5,729 nucleotides of DNA from the NCBI GenBank assembly GCA_049314535.1, contig JBMOEX010000113.1, forward strand, positions 1 through 5,729, written 5' to 3'. The stretch's first letter is position 1, and each line of letters opens with the position of its first letter. A model generated the notes under the pieces. The model had not been told where the DNA came from, made no database searches, and saw only the letters and a list, made by a program, of their open reading frames with translations. The DNA is from LMEP-6097 sp049314535 (GTDB taxonomy: Bacteria > Cyanobacteriota > Vampirovibrionia > LMEP-6097). Positions 1 through 4,078 of this stretch are shown in pieces. The position numbers and the translations under genes were made by a program.

Positions 1-100
1 AGCTATTTTAAATGAAAGATCTTCCAGAATCTATCGCAGCGTTGACATTTTAGATGAGTGGTACTACCATTCTGAGAATAAGGATAAAACCCATGAATGA
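1..100 (+). CDS. C-terminal end of an unidentified protein (partial)
   Basis: The reading frame beginning at base 2 is open from the window edge to a TGA at 98-100 and gives the last 32 residues of a protein. The other two plus frames hit stops within the first 15 bases. The residues look like genuine coding sequence: mixed, charged and rich in aromatics, with WYYHSE near the end and a polar tail ending KDKTHE. The stop overlaps the start of the next gene by 8 nt (ATGAATGA), a spacing typical of translationally coupled operon genes. I do not recognise the family from so short a tail. The main reason to accept it is that the downstream Shine-Dalgarno and start fit exactly over its end. Confidence 0.55.
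   Translation, partial: AILNERSSRIYRSVDILDEWYYHSENKDKTHE
42..70 (+). promoter_or_regulatory. possible internal sigma-70 promoter
   Basis: TTGACA (42-47) is a perfect -35 match. It is followed at a 17-bp spacing by TACCAT (65-70), which matches TATAAT at 4 of 6 bases. Transcription would begin near 77 and give a short leader holding the AAGGA site. It lies inside the end of the upstream gene, so it may be chance; the 8-nt gene overlap already explains expression of the next gene. Confidence 0.3.
80..84 (+). promoter_or_regulatory. Shine-Dalgarno AAGGA deciding the start at 93
   Basis: AAGGA lies 8 nt before the ATG at 93. There is no comparable site in front of the earlier in-frame ATG at 54, which would also overlap the upstream gene by 47 nt. 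This site therefore favours the 56-residue version of the small membrane protein. Confidence 0.6.
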
Positions 101-263
101 ATCTAGCCCAGACTATCTAATAACTATGGCTATGGCACTTTCAGGCTTGCTTTTCTTGCTTATCCATCCTTTTTTTCGCTTTTATTATAAAAAGAAAAAA
201 CTAGGTCGCTTAGACCCAAATAAAACTTTCTTCCAGAATCTTTGGGACGCAATCCTACCTTAA
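93..263 (+). CDS. small single-pass membrane protein, 56 aa, unknown function
   Basis: The protein has an acidic, polar N-terminus (MNESSPD), one hydrophobic helix at about residues 8-27, then a basic cluster with KKKK near residue 34 and a short tail ending DAILP. By the positive-inside rule the N-terminus faces out and the basic C-terminus faces the cytoplasm. I chose the ATG at 93 for its AAGGA site and its 8-nt overlap with the upstream stop. The frame could start at 54 and add 13 residues, but that start has no ribosome binding site. I do not recognise a family; small subunits of membrane complexes can look like this, but nothing specific supports that. Its last 9 bases overlap the end of the convergent gene on the minus strand, and its KKKK codons form the U-tract of a likely terminator read on the other strand. 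Confidence 0.6.
   Translation: MNESSPDYLITMAMALSGLLFLLIHPFFRFYYKKKKLGRLDPNKTFFQNLWDAILP
189..218 (-). terminator. likely intrinsic terminator of the lpxC unit
   Basis: Read on the minus strand, bases 218-213 (TGGGTC) pair with 207-202 (GACCTA): six pairs including one G-T wobble, around a 5-nt loop. One G follows, then a T-rich tract at 200-189 (TTTTTT C TTTTT). It lies about 37 nt past the stop of the 255-1085 gene, where a terminator for this unit would be expected. The stem is short for an intrinsic terminator but the T-tract is long. It sits wholly inside the coding sequence of the convergent small membrane protein. Confidence 0.5.
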
Positions 264-1085
264 CTCTACCGATTCTATCAAATCAATAACCCCAATATTT
301 TTCTTAACCTCTTTCCCAGCCACCATCATAGAGAGAGTAACTGGCAGTTTCATATTCTCTGGTATCTCATCTAAGGCGATATTAGCAATTATCATTTTCT
401 TATTAATCAAATCCGCTTTTTGATTATTAATTTTCATATTTGTGATATTTTTTTCTAAATTAAAACCGTAGGTCTCTATGTCACCTATGCTAATAAACAT
501 TTTCTTGGAATATAATCTAGGATTAGGTCCTAGGATTTTAGCTTTCGTGATTCCGAAAAAAGGCAGTATTTCATCTTCTTTAGTGATACTGATCACAGTG
601 CTAATAAGCTTAGTGTCTAATTCTTTACCGAAATCAGCTACAAGCTCGGCACTTAAAACTTTTGCACTTAACTTTCCAGTATAGTTAAGCCTTTTAAGCT
701 TGCCTTTTATTTCTATAGTTTCTGAATTACTGTCCTTAATTACAGCAGAGACGCTTTTAGTGTTCAGAAGATTAGCTGTACTCGTCTTAAACGAAACATT
801 AATAAGTGAACCCTGTGGGTCGACATTTTTAAAGAAAGTCTGCCTATTTATATTAATCTCTTTATCAAGCTCACAGTATTTTTTAGGATCTACAGCAAGC
901 TTAAGGCTTAATGCTGAGAGGTTATCTAAATTAGGTCCAGTGATTTTTATAATGAAATCATCTGCCCATAGGGCATTTAGAGAGCTTATGGTAAAAGTGA
1001 ACCAGAAAAGAATTATCAGGAAAATTCTTCTTTTACTATCAGGCAGTTGCCTAGTCTTGAACTTTAGGTCTGATAATATTTTCAC
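255..1085 (-). CDS. exported protein of unknown function, coupled to lpxC
   Basis: This 276-residue protein starts at a GTG that overlaps the lpxC stop (GTGA, 4 nt). No other ATG, GTG or TTG in the N-terminal part offers a better start. A GAGGG stands 13 nt upstream, rather far for a Shine-Dalgarno, so reinitiation after lpxC is likely. Residues 1-20 are basic, 21-37 hydrophobic, and NALWA|DD suggests signal peptidase I cleavage near residue 41; uncleaved anchoring is possible. The mature part looks all-beta. Residues about 55-140 have the alternating pattern of an immunoglobulin-like or cohesin-like fold, and about 183-268 resemble an IPT/TIG-type domain (ISIGDIETYGFN, then ITNMKINNQKAD). 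These fold guesses are inference from pattern. The single mature cysteine (71) rules out an internal disulfide. I recognise no named family. The coupling suggests a role in the envelope alongside lipid A synthesis, but synteny alone does not prove it. Confidence 0.8.
   Translation of the reverse strand: MKILSDLKFKTRQLPDSKRRIFLIILFWFTFTISSLNALWADDFIIKITGPNLDNLSALSLKLAVDPKKYCELDKEININRQTFFKNVDPQGSLINVSFKTSTANLLNTKSVSAVIKDSNSETIEIKGKLKRLNYTGKLSAKVLSAELVADFGKELDTKLISTVISITKEDEILPFFGITKAKILGPNPRLYSKKMFISIGDIETYGFNLEKNITNMKINNQKADLINKKMIIANIALDEIPENMKLPVTLSMMVAGKEVKKNIGVIDLIESVELR
517..533. repeat. short perfect inverted repeat inside the exported-protein gene
   Basis: CTAGGA (517-522) and TCCTAG (528-533) pair perfectly around a 5-nt loop. 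On the plus strand GATTTTAG follows, which could make a weak terminator for transcripts coming from the upstream plus-strand genes. The T-run is only four bases and the site codes for protein on the other strand, so chance is equally likely. Confidence 0.25.
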
Positions 1086-1927
1086 AGCTTACTTAATTCC
1101 CTCGCGAGCAGAGAATTTAAATAATGCCCGCCCTGATTACTAATCACCTGCATTTGAAAATTCAGTGGATTAATTCCTGAAAGATAAAGATCGCCGATGA
1201 GATCTAAAACCTTATGCCTACTAGGTTCGTCTGGAAATCTTAAAGGCACAGTGAAATCAGTTTCAGTGATACCCACTATCCAGCCGCTTAAGCCAAGCAT
1301 CTGGTTTTCAGCTTCAGTACTAAAAGTTCTAGCATTAGCGACTTCTTCTATTACCTCTTTATCTAAAGTCCACGTATAAGACTGTTTTCCTATCTTGGGA
1401 TGATTCCAATCCATCTGATAAGTAGCACTGAAATTAGCATCTATAGGAATGGCTTTAATATATTTATGTGCTTGATTAGGGTCTTCAATGTAAATTTCTT
1501 CTTTAAGCTTTATCTGTGATTCTTGTACGGTCTGAATTAGATTATGCTTTTTAAAAAGCTCTAACCATAAGTTAGCAGAACCATCCCCGAAAGGCAGCTC
1601 TTCATTATCTAGGTAGACATCTATATTATTAAGATTCACTAGAGCGCAAGCTGCTAGAAAATGCTCAGCAAGACAGATGGAATCGACGCCATTGCTTAGA
1701 ACAGTGTTTCTCTGTGTGCTGGAGATATTATTTACATGAGCGAGAACAGCGATATTCTCGGAAATATTTATTAACTCTTGATCCGAGATATTTATTAAAT
1801 CTCTTTGAACAAAAAATCTAATCCCCTTATTAGTATTATTAATAATTTTAGCTTTTACATCAGCTCTACTAATAAGTCCTTTCTCGGATATCTCAAGACT
1901 TTTAAAAGTCGCATTAGGTAAGCCCAT
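1082..1927 (-). CDS. lpxC: UDP-3-O-acyl-N-acetylglucosamine deacetylase LpxC
   Basis: LpxC is the cytoplasmic zinc enzyme that removes the acetyl group from UDP-3-O-acyl-GlcNAc, the committed step of lipid A synthesis. The 281 residues show the family signatures: AEH with Glu88 and zinc ligand His89, DGSA at 115-118, NHP at 175-177, ARTF with Thr201, RHKVLDLIGD with zinc ligands His238 and Asp242 plus Lys239 and Asp246, and GGH with His268. All catalytic positions known from the E. coli enzyme are thus present. Two departures stand out. The N-terminal GLHTG motif reads GLISR here. The stretch between Thr201 and His238 is 10 residues shorter than in E. coli and lacks the GGSFDCA-type segment. 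The ATG at 1927 places the N-terminus where the family normally begins, but has no Shine-Dalgarno; a TATAAT lies 7 nt upstream. The stop overlaps the next gene (GTGA). No other lipid A gene is in the window. Confidence 0.88.
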   Translation of the reverse strand: MGLPNATFKSLEISEKGLISRADVKAKIINNTNKGIRFFVQRDLINISDQELINISENIAVLAHVNNISSTQRNTVLSNGVDSICLAEHFLAACALVNLNNIDVYLDNEELPFGDGSANLWLELFKKHNLIQTVQESQIKLKEEIYIEDPNQAHKYIKAIPIDANFSATYQMDWNHPKIGKQSYTWTLDKEVIEEVANARTFSTEAENQMLGLSGWIVGITETDFTVPLRFPDEPSRHKVLDLIGDLYLSGINPLNFQMQVISNQGGHYLNSLLARELSKL

Positions 1928-1934
1928 TCTGAAA

Positions 1935-1940
1935 ATTATA
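1935..1940 (-). promoter_or_regulatory. -10 box of the lpxC promoter, possibly leaderless
   Basis: A perfect TATAAT on the minus strand ends 7 nt before the lpxC ATG, so transcription would begin at or one base before the start codon. No good -35 hexamer lies 16-18 bp upstream, where the sequence is mostly A and T. A weaker alternative further up (TTAACA at 2007-2002 with a poor -10 near 1984-1979) would give a leader of about 45 nt. Confidence 0.45.
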
Positions 1941-2001
1941 TACTGCCAAGAAAAAATTATTCTTTTTTCTGAAATCTGATAAGTTCCTAATATCTTAAAA
2001 G

Positions 2002-2010
2002 TGTTAAAAT
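2002..2010 (+). promoter_or_regulatory. extended -10 promoter of the tRNA
   Basis: TGTTAAAAT has the TGn extension followed by TAAAAT (5 of 6 matches to TATAAT). Transcription would begin near 2017, about 6 nt before the tRNA 5' end. There is no good -35 hexamer at the usual spacing, which fits an extended -10 promoter. The same promoter probably also serves the AsmA-like gene downstream. Confidence 0.5.
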
Positions 2011-2022
2011 CTTAGTTCGCGT

Positions 2023-2099
2023 GGCTGGGTAGCTCAGTTGGCTAGAGCAGAGGATTCATACCCCTCAGGTCGGCGGTTCGATTCCGCCCCCAGCTACCA
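2023..2099 (+). tRNA. tRNA with anticodon CAT (elongator Met, or Ile2)
   Basis: A complete 77-nt cloverleaf can be folded by hand. The acceptor stem GGCTGGG pairs with CCCAGCT (first pair G-T), the D-arm is GCTC/GAGC, the variable loop has 5 nt, and the T-arm is GGCGG/CCGCC with loop TTCGATT. Discriminator A is followed by an encoded CCA. The anticodon loop TTCATAC places CAT at 2057-2059. The last pair of the anticodon stem (positions 31-39) is an A-C mismatch. It is not an initiator: the three G-C pairs next to the loop and the 1-72 mismatch of typical initiators are absent. CAT can also mark tRNA-Ile2, whose C34 is converted to lysidine by TilS; I cannot separate the two from sequence alone, and elongator Met is the default. 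Confidence 0.93.
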
Positions 2100-2115
2100 C
2101 TTATTAAAAAAATTT

Positions 2116-4065
2116 ATGACCAAAACCATAGCCTCCTTTGGAAAAATATTTCTAAGCTGCTTACTAGTTTTCGCCTTAATCTTGACTGGGGTTTATGCTT
2201 TTTTTGACTTTTATTTTAAAAATAACTGGGCGAAAATCGTTAAAGAGCAGATCGTTAAAAATACTGGTCTGAGTGTCGAGTTTAACCAGGTGAGATTTAG
2301 TTTTCTAAGTTTTATTAAGCTAAATCCTAGTCTAGTAATAGAAGATATTAAAATCGGTGAAGCTTTAACTATAGATAAATTTTATATAGAAGCGAAATTA
2401 AAATCTTTACTGAAAAGAAAGCTGCTAGTGGAGGCACTTTTAGTCGAATCGCCAGTATTTACTTTAGTTGAGAATCAGAAGAGAGAAGTCTCTTTAAAAG
2501 GTTTAGATTTCACTAAATTACAGGAACTACTAAAACCTAGTGAAGATGATCTAATGCGTGAGGAGATGAATACGGGAGGGAAAGACCTTAAAAGTATTAG
2601 CCTAGATTTACTAAAAATTAAAAACGCAAATATCCTTTTTGAGCCATATAAAGGAGCTCCACTTAGATTTAGAAATTTAAATTTAGATATTAAGGATATT
2701 TACATCAGTGATAAGTCCAGAGAGAAACTCTCTGAGATAGATTTTCATACGAATTTCTTTGATAAGGGTGATTCTAAGCTGAGCTTTAAAGGTTCATTAG
2801 AGACTATTCCTTTAGATGTAAGCAGTATTCCAGTAAAAGGATCTTTAAGAGCACAGATTAACCTTAAAGATTTGCCTAAAGCTATGCTGGATACTTCTGC
2901 TAAGTTGCTTGCTTTTAATGGTTCGCAGAAGCATGTAGATCTTAATGCTAGTTTACGTGGTGATGTTTTAAAAACTCTGTATGGCTCTGGTACTCTGACT
3001 TTAAATGATTTTAGAATAGGTGCGGCTGAAAGAAACCTTTTAAAGATAAGCTCTCTATTAAATTTAAATACGGCTATGAGTTTAATAAAAAATCCTAATC
3101 TACAGCTCAATGTTAGTAAGGGTTCTATGAAAGTAGAGAGTGTAGATAAAAATAAAAATGCTACGGGTAATTTAAATTTTACTTTAAATACTAATATAGA
3201 TTTAGTGAGCTTTGCGATGCAAGTCAGTTCCACTGGGGCTTTGAGTGGTCTTAAAATTCATGAAGTTCTGCATGCTTTTGATCCGAAGTTTAAAGCACCA
3301 GTGGAAGGGACTTTTGAGATACCTCAGTATAGACTTAGTTTCAGTGGTAAAACTCCAGAGCAGCAGTCTAAAACCCTTATTGCTAATGGTAAATTAAAAT
3401 TCACTGATATTAATATCCCAGTGATATTAGATCTGAAAAAGAAAAAAGATAAATATATTAAATTCTTACCTATAGACACTACTAGTATAGATAAAGCCTT
3501 AGAAGGGCATTTCCTTGCTGCAAGCTCTGATTTCTCTGTTGCGAGCAAGCTTATACAGATGAATAATCTTTCAGCTGAAAGTAAATATGCGACTTTAAAA
3601 GGCAGTGGTAGCTCAAGTTTTAAAGGCTTTTTAAATTTTGATTTAAATTTAACTGTGCCAGAAAGGCTTATGATGGCTTTTAATGTTCATGGTGAATCGA
3701 AAAAACCTAAAGTGAAAGTAAAAGATTTTCAATTAATCGGTAATCAGCCTTTAGCATTACCGAAGGATTTAGGGCTGAAAATCACTCGTGAGCCTGTAGC
3801 TAAGGCAGTTACACAGACTGTTGATAAAGCTGTTAATAAGGTGAACACTAAGCTCGATTCTATTCCTCTTACAGATGAGACTAAGGCTCGAGCGAAAAAG
3901 AGTATTAATAAGCTTTTAGATTTAGGGGCTAAATATGGAGTTTATACTAAGCCTGCTCAGGGACCAGTTCCAGCACCTGCTCCAGTCTCTGTACCTGGTA
4001 CTCCTGTAACTGATACCGGTTCGACTAGTACTGCTGTGCCAGCAGAGATACCAGTTACTCCTTAG
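2116..4065 (+). CDS. AsmA-like envelope protein, 649 aa
   Basis: The N-terminus has one membrane helix at about residues 9-31 after a short basic start (MTKTIASFGK), followed by a long beta-rich region. This fits AsmA-like proteins: inner-membrane anchored, mostly periplasmic, linked in other bacteria to outer-membrane assembly or lipid transport between membranes. Supporting motifs are LLVEALLVESPVFTLVE near 103-119, typical of the AsmA N-terminal repeat, and many alternating strands such as GSGTLTLNDFRI (290-301) and KPKVKVKDFQLIG (530-542). Residues about 556-606 look helical and charged. Residues about 613-649 form a low-complexity Pro/Ala/Thr/Ser tail, uncommon for the family. The ATG at 2116 is the first sensible start; the frame is open back into the tRNA, but translation from there would read structural RNA. 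No Shine-Dalgarno is visible. The gene lies 16 nt after the tRNA and ends 13 nt before the convergent RTX gene. Assignment is to the superfamily only. Confidence 0.75.
   Translation: MTKTIASFGKIFLSCLLVFALILTGVYAFFDFYFKNNWAKIVKEQIVKNTGLSVEFNQVRFSFLSFIKLNPSLVIEDIKIGEALTIDKFYIEAKLKSLLKRKLLVEALLVESPVFTLVENQKREVSLKGLDFTKLQELLKPSEDDLMREEMNTGGKDLKSISLDLLKIKNANILFEPYKGAPLRFRNLNLDIKDIYISDKSREKLSEIDFHTNFFDKGDSKLSFKGSLETIPLDVSSIPVKGSLRAQINLKDLPKAMLDTSAKLLAFNGSQKHVDLNASLRGDVLKTLYGSGTLTLNDFRIGAAERNLLKISSLLNLNTAMSLIKNPNLQLNVSKGSMKVESVDKNKNATGNLNFTLNTNIDLVSFAMQVSSTGALSGLKIHEVLHAFDPKFKAPVEGTFEIPQYRLSFSGKTPEQQSKTLIANGKLKFTDINIPVILDLKKKKDKYIKFLPIDTTSIDKALEGHFLAASSDFSVASKLIQMNNLSAESKYATLKGSGSSSFKGFLNFDLNLTVPERLMMAFNVHGESKKPKVKVKDFQLIGNQPLALPKDLGLKITREPVAKAVTQTVDKAVNKVNTKLDSIPLTDETKARAKKSINKLLDLGAKYGVYTKPAQGPVPAPAPVSVPGTPVTDTGSTSTAVPAEIPVTP
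4031..4045. repeat. perfect hairpin near the 3' end of the AsmA-like gene
   Basis: CTGCTG and CAGCAG pair perfectly around a 3-nt loop within the last codons of the AsmA-like gene. No T-run follows on either strand, so it is not a standard intrinsic terminator. It might still mark or protect the end of either convergent transcript. Confidence 0.3.
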
Positions 4066-4078
4066 TTAAATCATCTCC

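Noticed and set aside
54..92. Earlier ATG for the small membrane protein
   Set aside because: It has no ribosome binding site and a 47-nt overlap with the upstream frame; the ATG at 93 has AAGGA at good spacing.
478..1143. Plus-strand open frames at 478-684 and 700-1143 opposite the exported-protein gene
   Set aside because: They are antisense to a gene with a clear signal peptide and coupled start, have no plausible ribosome site, and give protein sequences without recognisable features.
1197..1379. Plus-strand open frame opposite lpxC
   Set aside because: It lies over the most conserved part of LpxC (ARTF to RHK), so its openness reflects the codons of the real gene.
2023..2099. tRNA as an integration site for a mobile element
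   Set aside because: No integrase, no repeated copy of the tRNA 3' end and no change in base composition is seen in the following sequence.
2038..2115. In-frame extension of the AsmA-like gene back into the tRNA, with an ATG-like start at 2038
   Set aside because: The extension would translate the tRNA itself. The ATG at 2116 begins directly before the membrane helix, as expected for the family.
2745..3548. Minus-strand open frames at 2745-3233 and 3324-3548 opposite the AsmA-like gene
   Set aside because: They are shadows of a long real gene; the sequences are rich in Leu, Ser and Phe, as expected from antisense of AT-rich coding DNA.
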